From Arachis hypogaea (Eukaryota; Streptophyta; Magnoliopsida; Fabales; Fabaceae), in the NCBI RefSeq assembly GCF_003086295.3, contig NC_092048.1, positions 71,032,841 to 71,096,840 of the forward strand: 64,000 nucleotides of DNA, written 5' to 3'. The position numbers and the translations under genes were made by a program. The notes beneath the pieces are model-generated. The model had not been told where the DNA came from. It saw nothing but the letters and a program-made list of their open reading frames with translations, and made no database searches. Positions 1-10,061 of this stretch are shown in pieces. Every line of letters begins with the position of its first letter. Positions within the stretch are counted from its first letter, which is position 1.

Positions 1-1006
1 CACCAAAGCTGGCGCTTAACTCCAAGAACAGCCTAAGCACGAAAAAGCTTCCATGCTCAGCCCAAGCACACACCAAGTAGGCCCCAGAAGTGGATTTCTG
101 CACTATCTATACTTAGTTACTCATTTTCTGTAACCTTAGATAACTAGTTTAGTATAAAAACTACTTTTAGAGATTTATTTTAGATCTTTGGATCTTTTGG
201 ATCACTTTTGATCTTTGATCATCTTTTGGCACTTTTATGTTACATTTAGGAGGCTGGCCTCATGGCCATGCCTAGACCTCTTTTTACTTATGTATTTTCT
301 ACGGTGGAGTTTCTACACCCCATAGATTAAGGTGTGGAGCTCTACTGTTCTTCATGAATTAATGCAAGTACTACTGTTTTTCTTTCAATTCAAGCCTACT
401 TCTTCTCCAAGATATACTCTTGTACTTAATTCAGTTAAGTCAGAATGAAGGGGTGACCCGTGACAATCACCCACTATCTTCGTTACTCGCTTAGCCAAGA
501 TCCGCGTGCCTGACAACCACAAGCGGTCTACATGATGTTCAACGTAGTCATTGGACGACAGCCGGAGTATATTCTCTTGGATATCTAATACATGGACCGA
601 GTCCATGAGATTAGTATCTTCGTGGTATAGGCTAGAACCATTGGCAGCATTCCTGGGATCCGGAAAGCCTAAACCTTGTCTGTGGTATTCCGAGTAAGAT
701 CCGGGAAGGGATGATTGTGACGAGCTTCAAACCTACGAATGTTGGGCGCAGTGATAGTGTGCAAAAGGATCAATGGATTCTATTCCGACGCTAGCGGGAA
801 CCCACAGATGATTAGCCATACGGTAGCTGTGCCTAGTATTTTTCATCTGAGACGAGAAATCCAACAGTTGATTAGTCGTCCAGAAACCGTAGAGGACCAT
901 TTTCACTGAGAGGATCTTACAGCTTGCCATGGAAGGGAGCACGCATGGTTGGAAGGAGGCAATAGGAAAGCAGAGGTTTAGAAGCAACAAAGCATCTCCA
1001 GACGCT
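1..1006 (+). repeat. Athila-type LTR fragment (5' LTR of element A, truncated)
   Basis: The sequence is nearly the same as 11640-12450 within the 3' LTR of element A, so it is the U3-R-U5 part of a plus-oriented Athila-like LTR whose start lies before the window. It stops after CCAGACGCT at 1006, where the LTR of element F begins in the opposite orientation; in the intact copy the next bases are TATCTAAAATTCC (20137 onward). Element F is therefore inserted in this LTR. The last ~260 bp of the LTR are missing on the other side of F. Confidence 0.85.
153..159 (+). promoter_or_regulatory. LTR TATA box
   Basis: TATAAAA lies in the plus-strand LTR at the position where related LTRs in the window have TATAAATAG. 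It is the likely RNA polymerase II core promoter of the element. The downstream start site is not visible. Confidence 0.5.
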
Positions 1007-2716
1007 TGGTGCACGAAATTACAATCACACTTTTACAATTCTGCACAACTAACCAGCAAGTGCACTGGGTCATCCAAGTAATACCTTACGTGAGTAAGGG
1101 TCGATCCCACGGAGATTGTTGGCTTGAAGCAAGCTATGGTCATCTTGTAAGTCTCAGTCAGGCGAATTCAAATGGTTATGAATTTTGATAATTAAAAGAC
1201 AAAGGGAACATAAAATAAAGATAGAAGTACTTATGTAATTCATTGGTAGGAGTTTCAGATAAGCGTATGAAGATGCTTTGTTCCTTCTGAACCTCTGCTT
1301 TCCTATTTCCTTCATCCAATCATGCGTACTCCCTTCCATGGCAAGCTGTATGTTGGGGGATCACCGTTGTCAATGGCTACCATCCGTCCTCTCAGTGAAA
1401 ATGGTCTGGCTACGGGTTACGTAGGGCTAATCATCTGTCGGTTCTCACTCATGTTGGAATAGGATCCATTGATCCTTTTGCGTCTGTTACTACGCCCAAC
1501 ACTCGCGAGTTTGAAGCTCGTCATAGTCATCCCATCCCAGATCCTACTCGGAATACCACAGATAAGGTTTAGACTTTTCGGATCTCAAGAATGCTGCCAA
1601 TTGATTCTAGCTTATACCACGAAGACTCTGATCTCATGGAATGGAGAGCTTTGTCGTCAGGAGAGGCAACCATGCGTCGTGAACCAGGAGGCTAAGAGAT
1701 ACACACTCAAGCTATTGCAGATAGAACCGAAGTGGTTGTCAGGCACACGTTCATAGGTGAGAATGATGATGAGTGTCACGGATCATCACATTCATTAGGT
1801 TGAAGTGCGAGTGAATATCTTAGAATAAAAATAAGCTTGAATTGAATAGATAAACAATAGTACTTTGTATTAATTCATGAGGAATAGCAGAGCTCCACAC
1901 CTTAATCTATGGGGTGCAGAAACTCCACCCTTGAAAAGACAAAAGTGATGAAGGTCCAGGCATGGCCGAATGGCCAACCCCCAGAACGTGATCAAGAGAT
2001 CAGAAGTAATCCAAAGATAGTCTAAAAAATGATCTAAAGATAGTCTCAAAAATGATCTCAAGATAGTCTCAAAAATGATCTCAAGATAAAAATACACTAG
2101 TAAAAGGTCCTATTTATAATGAACTAGTAGCCTAGGGTTTACAGAAATAAGTAAATGATGCAGAAATCTACTTTCCGGGCCCACTTGGTGTGTGCTTGAG
2201 CTGAGCATTGAAGCTTTTTCGTGCTTGGGCTGTTCCTGGAGTTAAACGCCAGCTTTGGTGCCAGTTTGGGTGTTTAACTCCAATTCTGGTGCCAGTTTGG
2301 GCATTTTACGCCAAGATGTTTTGACCTGACCTTGAACCCCGGTTTGGGCCATCGAATCTCGGGCAAAGTATGGACTATTAAATATTGCTGGAAAGCCCAG
2401 GATGTCTACTTTCCAATTCAATTGAGAGCGTGCCAATTGGGCTTCTGTAGCTTTAGAAAATTCACTTCGAGTGTAGGGAGGTCAGAATCCAACAGCATCT
2501 GCAGTCCTTTTTCAGCCTCTGAATCAGATTTTTGCTCAGGTCCCTCAATTTCAGCCAGAAAATGCCTAAAATCACAGAAAAACACATAACTCATAGTAAA
2601 GTCCAGAAATGTGATTTTTATTTAAAAGCTAATAATTATATATTAAAAAGTAGCTAAATCATACTAAAAACTACCTAAAAATAGTGCCAAAAAGCGTATA
2701 AATTATCCACTCATCA
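1007..2716 (-). repeat. Element F 3' LTR (1710 bp)
   Basis: In minus orientation it starts TGATGAGTGGATAATTTATA and ends CGTGCACCA, with TG..CA ends. It matches the LTRs of A (11176-20395), B and C. It contains the conserved U5 block, a TATAAATAG box and short GGCGTTTAACTCC-type half palindromes near 2225-2320. Confidence 0.9.
2110..2118 (-). promoter_or_regulatory. TATA box of element F LTR
   Basis: The plus strand reads CTATTTATA, so the minus strand reads TATAAATAG. It occupies the same LTR position as the TATA boxes in B and C. Confidence 0.55.
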
Positions 2717-2754
2717 CAACACCAAACTTAAATTGTTGCTTGTCCCCAAGCAAC
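2717..2754 (-). promoter_or_regulatory. PPT-associated hairpin cassette next to the 3' LTR of F
   Basis: On the minus strand a perfect 8-bp stem GTTGCTTG/CAAGCAAC with loop GGGA (2735-2754) is followed by AATTTAAGTTTGGTGTTG, which abuts the LTR start. The G-rich end is the expected place of the polypurine tract that primes plus-strand synthesis, although it is not purine-only. The same cassette lies before the 3' LTRs of A, B and D. Confidence 0.6.
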
Positions 2755-3771
2755 TAAAAACAAAGTAGAATAAAAAGAAGAGAATATACAATAAATTTCG
2801 AAAACATCTATGAAGATTAGTCTTAATTAGATGAGCGGGGCTCTTAGCTTTTTGCTTCTGAACAGTTTTGGCATCTCACTTTATCCTTTGAAGTTCAGAA
2901 TGATTGGCATCTATAGTAACTCAGAATTCAGATAGTGTTATTGATTCTCCTAGTTCAGTATGTTGATTCTTGAACACAGTTACTTTATGAGTCTTGACCG
3001 TGACCCTAAGCATTTTGTCTTCCAGTATTACCACCGGATACATAAATGCCATAGACACATAACTGGGTGAACCTTTTCAGATTGTGACTCAGCTTTGCTA
3101 GAGTCCCCAATTAGAGGTGTCCAGAGCTCTTAAGCACACTCTTTTTTTCTTTGGACCACGACTTTAACCGCTCAGTCTCAAGCTTTTCACTTGACACATT
3201 CACGCCACAAGCACATGGTTAGAGACAGTTTGGTTTAGCCGCTTGGCCAGGATTTTATTCCTTTGGGCCCTCCTGTCCATTAATGCTCAAAGCCTTGGAT
3301 CCTTTTTACCCTTGCCTTTTGGTTTAAAGGGTTACTGGCTTTTTCTCCTTGCTTTTTCTTTTATTTTTTGCCTTTTTTTTCGCAAGCTTTGTATTCACTG
3401 CTTTTTCTTGCTTCAAGAATCAATTTTATGATTTTTCAGATTATCAATAACATTTCTCCTTTTTCATTATTCCTTCAAGAGCCAACAAATTTAACATTCA
3501 TAAACTTCACCAACAAAAATATGCACTATTCAAGCATTCATTCAGAAAACAAAAAGTATTGCCACCACATCAAAATAATTAAACTATTTTAAAATTTGAA
3601 ATTCATGTAAGAAAGGTGAAGGATTCATAGGACATTCATAGCTTTAAGGCATAGACACTTAGACACTAGTGATCATGTAATAAGACACAAACATAAATAA
3701 AACATAAAGCATAATTTTCGAAAAAAAAAACAGAAAAATAAAGAACAAGGAAATTAAAGAACGGGTCCACC
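2755..3771 (-). other. 3' untranslated region of element F
   Basis: No gene. The stretch is homologous to 10062-11137 in A (opposite strand) and 33322-34429 in B, including the shared AAGGCAAGGGTAAAAAGGATC-type segment and A-rich tracts. It separates the third ORF from the PPT cassette. Confidence 0.7.
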
Positions 3772-4265
3772 TTAGTTATGGCGGCTAGTTCTTCCTCTTA
3801 AAGACCTTATGGAGTGCTTGAGCTCCTCAATGTCTCTTCCTTGCCTTTGTTGCTCCTCCCTCATGTCTCTTTGGTCTTCTCTAATTTCATAGAGGAGGTT
3901 GGAATGCTTTTGGTGCTCCACCCTTAGTTGTCCCATGTTGGAACTTAATTCTCCTAGGGAGGTGTTGATTTGCTCCCAATAGTTTTGTGGAGAAAAGTGC
4001 ATCCCTTGAGGCATCTCAGGGATTTCATGATGAGGGACTTCCTCATGCTCTTGTTGAGGTCCATGAGTGGGCTCTCTTGTTTGCTCCATCCTTTTCTTAG
4101 TGATGGGCTTATCCTCTTCAATGAGGGTGTCTTCCTCTATGACAATTCCAGCTGAATTACAGAGGTGGCAATTGAGATGAATCTCTCCATCTCCCATGAC
4201 TTGGAGGTGGAAGCAATTGCCTTCCCTTTCCTCTTTCTAGAGGTTTCTCCGGCCTTAGGTGCCAT
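3772..4265 (-). pseudogene. Athila third ('env-like') ORF, internally deleted, element F
   Basis: This is a remnant of the third ORF found after integrase in Athila-type elements (called env-like in the literature; 'putative plant transposon protein' in domain databases, from memory). The ATG at 4265 opens a basic N-terminus (MAPKAGETSRKRKGK) that runs to ERFIS. It then jumps to the region that encodes CHLCNSAGIDIE in element B, out of frame. The C-terminal 141 codons (4197-3772) stay open and hold a charged coiled-coil-like region ending before TAG. About 190 codons present in B (34430-35581) are missing. The junction has CATCTCA on both sides in the intact copy, so microhomology deletion is likely. 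Function is unknown; no transmembrane segment is obvious. Confidence 0.75.
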
Positions 4266-4303
4266 TAGTGGTTATGGAAAAAACAAAAAGCTTAGCTTTT
4301 TTC

Positions 4304-4340
4304 ACACCAAACTTAAAAGGTTTGCTTGTCCTCAAGCAAA
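4304..4340 (-). promoter_or_regulatory. Internal hairpin cassette upstream of the third ORF, element F
   Basis: The minus strand has TTTGCTTG/CAAGCAAA, a perfect 8-bp stem with loop AGGA (4321-4340), followed by CTTTTAAGTTTGGTGTG. It lies about 40 bp upstream of the third-ORF ATG. It is the internal twin of the cassette beside the 3' LTR, with loop AGGA instead of GGGA. Confidence 0.55.
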
Positions 4341-4640
4341 AGAAGAAAGAAAGGAGTAGAAGAAGAAGAAAATGGAGGAGATGGAGAGGGGTGAGTGGTT
4401 CGGCTATTAGGGGTTGGGTTTGCGAGGGAAAGGATTTGAAGAGTTGTAAAGAAGAGGTGATGGGGAAAGGTGTTATGGGAAGGTGTGAAGAAGAGAGAGA
4501 GAGAGTTGAGAGAGTTGAGGTAGGTGGGGAATATTTGGGGAAAGGTGTTATGGGAAGGTGTGAAGAAGAGAGAGAGAGTTGAAGTAGGTGGGGATCCTGT
4601 GGGGTCCACAGATCCTGAGGTGTCAAGAATTTCTCATTCC
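4341..4640 (-). other. Purine/pyrimidine-rich leader before the third ORF, element F
   Basis: No gene. On the minus strand this is a C/T-rich stretch with imperfect duplications (the segment around 4470-4510 recurs at 4545-4580, with GAGAGAGAG microsatellite). It lies between the palindrome array and the hairpin cassette. Confidence 0.5.
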
Positions 4641-4644
4641 TGCA

Positions 4645-4895
4645 CCATTTTGGCGTGTAAACGCCCCTTTGAGTGCCAATCCTGGCGTTAAACGCCAGCT
4701 TGCTGCCCATTTCTGGCATTTAACGCCAGCTTTTCTTCCCTTTTTGGCGTTAAACGCCAACTTTTCTTTCCTTTCTGGCGTTAAACGCCAGTCTGGTGCC
4801 CTTTTCTGGCGTTAAACGCCCAGAATGGTGCCAGACTAGGCGTTTAACGCCCATTCTGCTACCCTTACTGGCGTTTAAATGCCAGTAAGCTCATC
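4645..4895. repeat. Array of GGCGTTNAACGCC palindromes, element F
   Basis: About eight short near-perfect palindromes (GGCGTTAAACGCC and variants) are spaced roughly 20-45 bp apart, with linkers such as AGCTTTTCTTCCC. The array ends next to CTCCAGGGTGTG (near 4900). Equivalent arrays occur at 9255-9440, 36060-36285 and 51460-51665. Confidence 0.8.
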
Positions 4896-5020
4896 CTCCA
4901 GGGTGTGCTATTTTCAATGCTATTTTTGATTTTAGCTTTTGTTTTTGTGACTCCACATAATCATCATCCTAAAGAAAATATAAAATAACAATAGAAATTT
5001 AACATAGATAAGTAAAAATT

Positions 5021-5083
5021 GGATTGCCTCCCAACAAGCGCTTCTTTAATGTCAATAGCTTGACAGTGGGCTCTCATGGAGCC
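5021..5083 (-). other. Conserved post-pol block, element F
   Basis: The minus strand contains AAAGAAGCGCTTGTTGGGAG, which in element H (51258-51285) follows the end of integrase. Here it follows protease directly, marking the junction where RT, RNase H and integrase are missing. The same junction occurs in B at 36420-36482. Confidence 0.7.
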
Positions 5084-6126
5084 TTACAGATACTCAGAGC
5101 ATGAAGATGGCCTCCCAACACCAAACATAGAGTTTGAATATGGGGGCTCTGTTTGACTCTGCATTGAGAGAAGCTTGTCATGCTTCTTCTCCATGTGTAC
5201 AGAAGAAGATTCTTTAGCTTTAAACACAAGGTAGTCCTCATTCACTTGAAGGACCAGCTCTCCTCTGTCAAGGTTGATGGATTCATCCTTACTCTTCCCA
5301 GTGTCCAGGATTATGAAGTCAGTATGGATGTAAAGGCCTTCAAACTTTACCAAAACATTCTTTACAAGTCCATAAGCCTGTTTCCTTGAATTGTCTGCCA
5401 TCTCTAGTGAAATTCTTGCAGCTTGCACCTCAAGGATCCCTAGTTTCTCCATTACAAAGAGGGGCATGAGGTTTATACTTGACCCTAGGTCACATAGAGC
5501 CTTCTCAAAGGTCATGGTGCCTATGGTACAGGGTATTAAGAATTTTCCAGGATCCGGTTTCTTCTGAGGTAATGTCTGCCTAGTCAAGTCATTCAGTTCA
5601 TTGGTGAGCAAGGGGGTTCATCCTCCCAAGTCTCATTGCCAAATAACTTGGCATTCAGCTTCATGATTGCTCCAAGGTACTTAGCAACTTGCTCTTCAGT
5701 AATATCTTCATCCTTTTCAGAGGAAGAATACTCATCAGAGCTCATGAATGGCAGAGGTAGGTTCAATGGAATCTCTATGGTCTCTGTATGAGCCTCAGAT
5801 ACCCTTGGTTCCTCAAAGGGGAACTTCTTTTCATTCAGAGGACATCCCATGAGGTTTTTCTCACTAGAGATCACGTCCTCCTTACTCTCTCCAGGTTCGG
5901 CCATGTTAGCCATGGTTTTGGCCTTGCACTCTATCTTGGGATTTTCTTCTGTACTGCTTGGGAGAGTGCTAGGAGGAGTTTCAGTAATTCTCTTACTCAG
6001 CTGACCCACTTGTGCCTCCAAATTTGTAATGGAGGACCTTGCTTCAGTCATAAAACTGAGCGTGGTCTTAGATAGATTAGAGACTACAGTTGTTAAGTCA
6101 GAGTGGCTCTGCTTAGAATTCTCTAT
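5084..6126 (-). pseudogene. Retrotransposon aspartic protease region, element F
   Basis: In frame with gag after a UAG at 6127-6129. The first part (6126-5620) is a linker with VGQLSKR and an acidic stretch. The retropepsin-like part starts near 5570 with KFLIPCTIG, then ALCDLGSSINLMPL with catalytic Asp in DLG. The frame changes between 5611 and 5593. The second conserved motif (ILGRPFLATAR in B) is missing: DESINL runs straight into DRGELV, an in-frame loss of about 17 residues, so the enzyme should be inactive. The reading ends CSEYL then TAA. The expected role is to cleave the Gag polyprotein inside virus-like particles. Confidence 0.75.
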
Positions 6127-7309
6127 CTATTGCTGAGAAGATGATGGAAATGGTTTGTTATTGCCAAACCTATTTCTTCCACCATTATTATTATTAAAGC
6201 CTTGATTAGGCTTCTGTTGATCCTTCCATGAAAGATTAGGATGATTCCTCCATGAAGGATTATAGGTGTTTCCATAGGATTCTCCCATGTAATTCACCTC
6301 TTCTATTGCAGGGTTCTCAGGATCATAAGCTTCTTCTTCACAAGATGCTTCTTTATTACTGCTGGATGCAGCTTGCATTCCAGTCAGACTCTAAGAAATC
6401 ATATTGACTTGCTAAGTCAATATTTTATTATGAGCCAATATGGCATTCAGAGTACCAATCTCAAGAACTTCTTTCTTCTGAGTTGTCCCATTATTCACAG
6501 GATTCCTTTCAGAAGTGTACATGAATTGGTTATTTGCAACCATTTCAATGAGTTCCTGGGCTTCTTCAGGCGTCTTCTTCAGATGAAGAGATCCACCAGC
6601 AGAGTTGTCCAATGACATCTTGGACAGTTCAGACAGACCATCATAGAATATGCATATGATGCTCCATTCTGAAAGCATGCCAGAAGGACACCTTCTGATC
6701 AATTGCTTGTATCTTTCCCAAGCTTCATAGAGGGATTCGCCTTCCTTCTGTCTGAAGGTCTGGACTTCCACTTTAAGCTTACTCAATTTTTGAGGTGGAA
6801 AAAATTTTGCCAAGAAGGCATTGACCAGCTTTTCCCAAGAGTTCAGGCTTTCTTTAGGTTGTGAGTCCAACCATGTCCTAGCTCTGTCTCTTACAGCAAA
6901 AGGGAAGAGCATAAGTCTGTATACCTCAGGGTCAACAGTGTCACAGATTTGCAAGAAGTCAGCTAAAAACTGATGAGGATCTTCCAATGGAAGTCCATGA
7001 TACTTGCAATTCTGCTGCATTAGAGAAACCAATTGAGGCTTAAGCTCAAAGTTGTTTGCTCCAATTGCAGGAATTGAGATGCTTCTTCCACAGAAGTCAG
7101 AAGAAAGTGCAATGAAGTCACCAAGCATCTTCCTTGCATTGTTGGCATTGTTGTTATTTTCGGCTGCCATGTCTTCTTCTTTTTTTGAAAATTTTTGTTA
7201 GGTCCTCTCTAGAGAGTTGTGCTTTAGCTTCTCTTAACATCCTCTTCAAGGTCCTTTCAGGTTCCGGATCAGCTTCAACAAGAATGCCTTTGTCTTTGTT
7301 CCTGTTCAT
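6127..7309 (-). pseudogene. Athila-type gag, element F
   Basis: The likely start is the ATG at 7309, as in C (47111) and B (38816), whose N-termini are similar (NRNKDKGILVEAD-type). A run of A's near 7180 shifts the frame, so the main open stretch begins at the second Met, 7170. The retrotransposon gag core runs from about 7050 to 6530: ANNFELKPQLVSLM, RDRARTWLDSQP, LVNAFLAKFFPPQKL and EGESLYEAWERYKQL. Two stops lie near 6395-6412 before the Asn/Gly-rich tail (NNNNGGRNRF). The reading ends QQ-UAG at 6127. Gag would form the particle and bind element RNA. No CCHC zinc knuckle is seen. Confidence 0.85.
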
Positions 7310-8987
7310 ATGAAAGAGAAGAGAACAAGAAAGTATAGAATCCTCTATGTCACAGTATAGAGATTCCTTGAGGTGTCAGAGGAAAACAGGAATAGAGGGA
7401 TGAGTTAGGTAGATAAGAATTCGAACATATGAAGAAGGAGAGAGAGTCTAAATTGCTAATTGAGGAGGAGTATTAGTCCTTAAATAGAAGAAGGTGAGAG
7501 GAGAAAATTTTCGGAAACAAATTTTTAAATAAAACTGAAAATTTTAAAATAATTAAAAAGAATTTTGAAAAAGTGGTTGATGGTTTTTCGAAAATTAAAA
7601 GTGAGAAAGTGGTTAGGTGATTTTGAAGAAGATTTTGAAATCAGTAATCAAAATGATATGATTGAAAATTATTTTGAAAAAGATGTGATTGAGAAGATAT
7701 GATTGAGAATATATGATTGAAAAATAATTTAAAAAGATTTGATTTTAAAATTAATGACTTGATTAACAAGAAATTTAAAAGATATGATTATAAAATTCAA
7801 ATTTTGACCCTTTCTTAACAAGGAAGTAACAAACTTGAACTTTTTTAATCAAATCATTAATTGGAAGAAAGGATTTTCGAAAATAGTGAAAGAAAAATGG
7901 AAAAAGATTTGATTTTGAAAAAGACATGATTGAAAAAGGTTTGATTTTGAAAAATTATGAAGCTTTGAAAAAGATTTGAATTAAAAACTAACTTACCTCC
8001 CTTCTGTTGTCCTGGTGTTAAACGCCCAGAATGGTATCCATTCTGGCGTTTAACGCCCAAAATATTATCCTTTTGAGCGTTTAACGCCCAGCCCCTGGCT
8101 GGCCTTTAAACGCCAGAATTCCTTCCTCACTGGGCGTTTTTAACGCCCAGCTTTTTCTCTGTAATTCCTCTGCTGTATGTTCTGAATCTTCAATTCTCTG
8201 TATTATTGACAAGAAAAGACATAATTTTGAAAACTTTTTTGAATTTTTAATGATGAGAAACAACAAAATGAAACTAATCATGGAAAACTAAGATCAAATA
8301 AACAATGCATGCAAGACACCAAACTTAGAAATTTTCATATCAGAGACACTAACAAATTGTGAATGCACATGAGAAACAACAAAAGACACAAAACAAGAGA
8401 ATTTAAAGATCAGACCCAAGAAAATCATCAAGAACAACTTGAAGATCAATGAAGAACATAATGCATATATTCGAAAATTATTGGTTTTTATGATTTTATT
8501 AATCTTTTTGTATTTTTCAAAAATTATTTGGAAAAAGAAAATAAGGAATTCAAAATTCTTAATGAGAATTCCAGGAATCATGCAATGTTAATCTAAAACT
8601 CCGGTCCAGGAATTAGACATGGCTTACTAGCCAGCCAAGCTTTCAGTGAAAGCTTCGGTCTAAAACACTAGACATGGCCAATGGCCAGCCAAGCTTTAGC
8701 CTATCATTACATTCAACAGCAAGATTGATAGAAATCAACAAGCTCTTGTGATGATAAGTTGAAACCTCGGTCCAAAAGATTAGACATGGCTTCACAGCCA
8801 ACCAGACTTCAATAGATCATCATGAAACTCTAGAATTCATTCTTAAAAGCTTTGATGAATTTTTTTGAAAACAAATATTTATTATTTTATTTTTTTTCGA
8901 AAATTAAAATAAGAAAGTTTAAACATAAAATAAAATTACCCAATCTAAGCAACAAGATGAACCGTCAGTTGTCCAAACTCTTACAAT
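7310..8987 (-). other. 5' leader of element F
   Basis: No gene. This is the stretch between PBS and gag, very A/T-rich, with many GAAAAAGATTTGATT-type repeats (7540-7980). A palindrome cluster (GGCGTTTAACGCCC) lies at 8005-8150, and three degenerate repeats of an ACATGGCTT..AGCCAGCCAAGC unit lie at 8600-8815. The matching leaders are 38881-40722 in B and 45265-47110 in C. Confidence 0.7.
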
Positions 8988-9004
8988 CCCCGGCAACGGC
9001 GCCA
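8988..9004 (-). other. Primer binding site (tRNA-Asp), element F
   Basis: The plus strand reads CCCCGGCAACGGCGCCA, identical to the 3' end of plant tRNA-Asp(GUC) including CCA. On the minus strand it is the 17-nt PBS, six bases from the LTR end. It fixes the orientation of the element. Confidence 0.9.
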
Positions 9005-9010
9005 AAAACT

Positions 9011-9248
9011 TGGTGCACAAAATTACAATCACACTTTTGCAATTCCGCACAACTAACCAGCAAGTGCACTGGGTCGTCCAAGTAATACCTTACTTGAGTA
9101 AGGGTCGATCCCACGGAGATTGTCAGCTTCAAGCAAGCTATGGTCATCTTGTAAGTCTCAGTCAGGTGGATTCAAATGGTTATGAATTTTGATAATTAAA
9201 AGACAAAGGAAACATAAAATAAAGATAGATGTACTTATGTAATTCATT
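9011..9248 (-). repeat. Element F 5' LTR, only the U5 end left
   Basis: It matches the last ~238 bp of the LTR (compare 1007-1245). It breaks at TAATTCATT/TGGCATCG, where plus-oriented third-ORF leader of element A begins. This is a head-to-head junction and not an insertion boundary. Confidence 0.85.
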
Positions 9249-9440
9249 TGGCATCGTTCTGGGCGTTTAACGCCAGAAATGGAAGACATACTGGCGTTTA
9301 ACACCAGAAAAGGGTGTCTGGTTGGCGTTAAATGCCAGAAAGGGGCAGCAGACTGGCGTTTAACACCAGGAAAGGTAGCAGAGCTGACGTTAAATGCCAA
9401 AATTGGCATACAGAGGGTGTTTACACACCATAATGGTACA
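9249..9440. repeat. GGCGTTNAACGCC palindrome array, element A
   Basis: Five or more palindromes (GGCGTTTAACGCC, GGCGTTAAATGCC) are spaced about 35-45 bp apart. The array precedes the third ORF of A, just as at 4645-4895 in F and 36060-36285 in B. Confidence 0.8.
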
Positions 9441-9554
9441 GGGAGCAGAATTCCTTGACAACTCAAGATCTGTGGACCCCACTGGATCCCCACCTAACCC
9501 ACTCCTCAGCTCCATCTCCTCCATTTCTTCTTCTTCTCCTTATTTCTTTCTTCT

Positions 9555-9594
9555 TTTGCTCGAGGACGAGCAAACATTTTAAGTTTGGTGTGGG
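9555..9594 (+). promoter_or_regulatory. Internal hairpin cassette upstream of the third ORF, element A
   Basis: TTTGCTCG/CGAGCAAA is a perfect 8-bp stem with loop AGGA (9555-9574), followed by CATTTTAAGTTTGGTGTGGG. Compared with F, two stem positions differ in a compensated way (C-G in place of T-A), which argues for a conserved RNA or DNA structure. Confidence 0.6.
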
Positions 9595-9628
9595 AAAAGC
9601 TCTGCTTTTTAATTTTCCATAACCACTA

Positions 9629-10061
9629 ATGGCACCTAAGGCCGGAGAAACCTCTAGAAAGAGGAAAGGGAAGGCAATTGCTTCCACCTCCGAGTCATGG
9701 GAGATTGAGAGATTCATCTCAAAAGCCCATCACTAAGAAAAGGATGGAGCAAACAAGAGAGCCCACTCATGGACCTCAACAAGAGCATGAGGAAATTCCT
9801 CATCATGAAATCCCTGAGATGCCTCAAGGGATGCACTTTCCTCCACATAACTATTGGGAGCAACTCAACACCTCTTTAGGAGATTTGAGTTCTAACATGG
9901 AGCAACTAAGAGTGGAGCACCAAGAGCACTCCATCATCCTCCATGAAATAAGAGAGGACCAAAAGGCCATGAGAGAGGAGCAACAAAGGCAAGGAAGAGA
10001 TATTGAGGAGCTCAAGCATTCCATAGGATCTTCAAGAGAAAGAACTAGTCACCATCACTAA
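9629..10061 (+). pseudogene. Athila third ('env-like') ORF, internally deleted, element A
   Basis: The ATG at 9629 starts MAPKAGETSRKRKGK, continuing to ERFISKAHH and a stop at about 9735. The C-terminal part is open in another frame from about 9723 (KPITKKRMEQTREP) to TAA at 10061, with charged coiled-coil-like heptads (QLRVEHQEHS, REEQQRQGRDIEEL) and a His-rich end. The middle ~200 codons seen in B are deleted between short AAAGC repeats. The left breakpoint, just after ERFIS, is almost the same as in F, but the right one differs, so these are two separate deletions. Confidence 0.75.

Larger units (their letters stand above)
1007..9248 (-). mobile_element. Element F: Athila-like LTR retrotransposon lacking RT/integrase, 5' LTR truncated
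   Basis: Minus-strand order: 5' LTR remnant (9248-9011), tRNA-Asp PBS (9004-8988), leader, gag, protease, conserved post-pol block, palindrome array, third ORF remnant, 3' UTR, hairpin/PPT cassette, 3' LTR (2716-1007). There is no reverse transcriptase, RNase H or integrase; protease is followed directly by sequence that lies after integrase in element H. The left flank is ACGCT (1002-1006) inside another LTR; the right target duplication is lost because the 5' LTR stops at 9248. It resembles element B in architecture and peanut FIDEL-like elements from memory. Confidence 0.85.

Noticed and set aside
1085..1120. GGGTCGATCCCACGG in the LTR U5 looks like a tRNA T-arm / B box
   Set aside because: It does not match the GWTCRANNC B-box well, there is no A box at the right distance, and it is part of the conserved U5 block.
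4645..4895. Possible CRISPR-like array (short palindromes with spacers)
   Set aside because: Eukaryotic retrotransposon context; palindromes vary in sequence, spacers are irregular and similar to each other, and no cas genes exist.
8988..9004. Matches to tRNA-Asp 3' end at 8988, 19390, 24385, 40723, 45248 and 58283
   Set aside because: They are 17-nt primer binding sites beside LTR ends, not tRNA genes; no cloverleaf is present.
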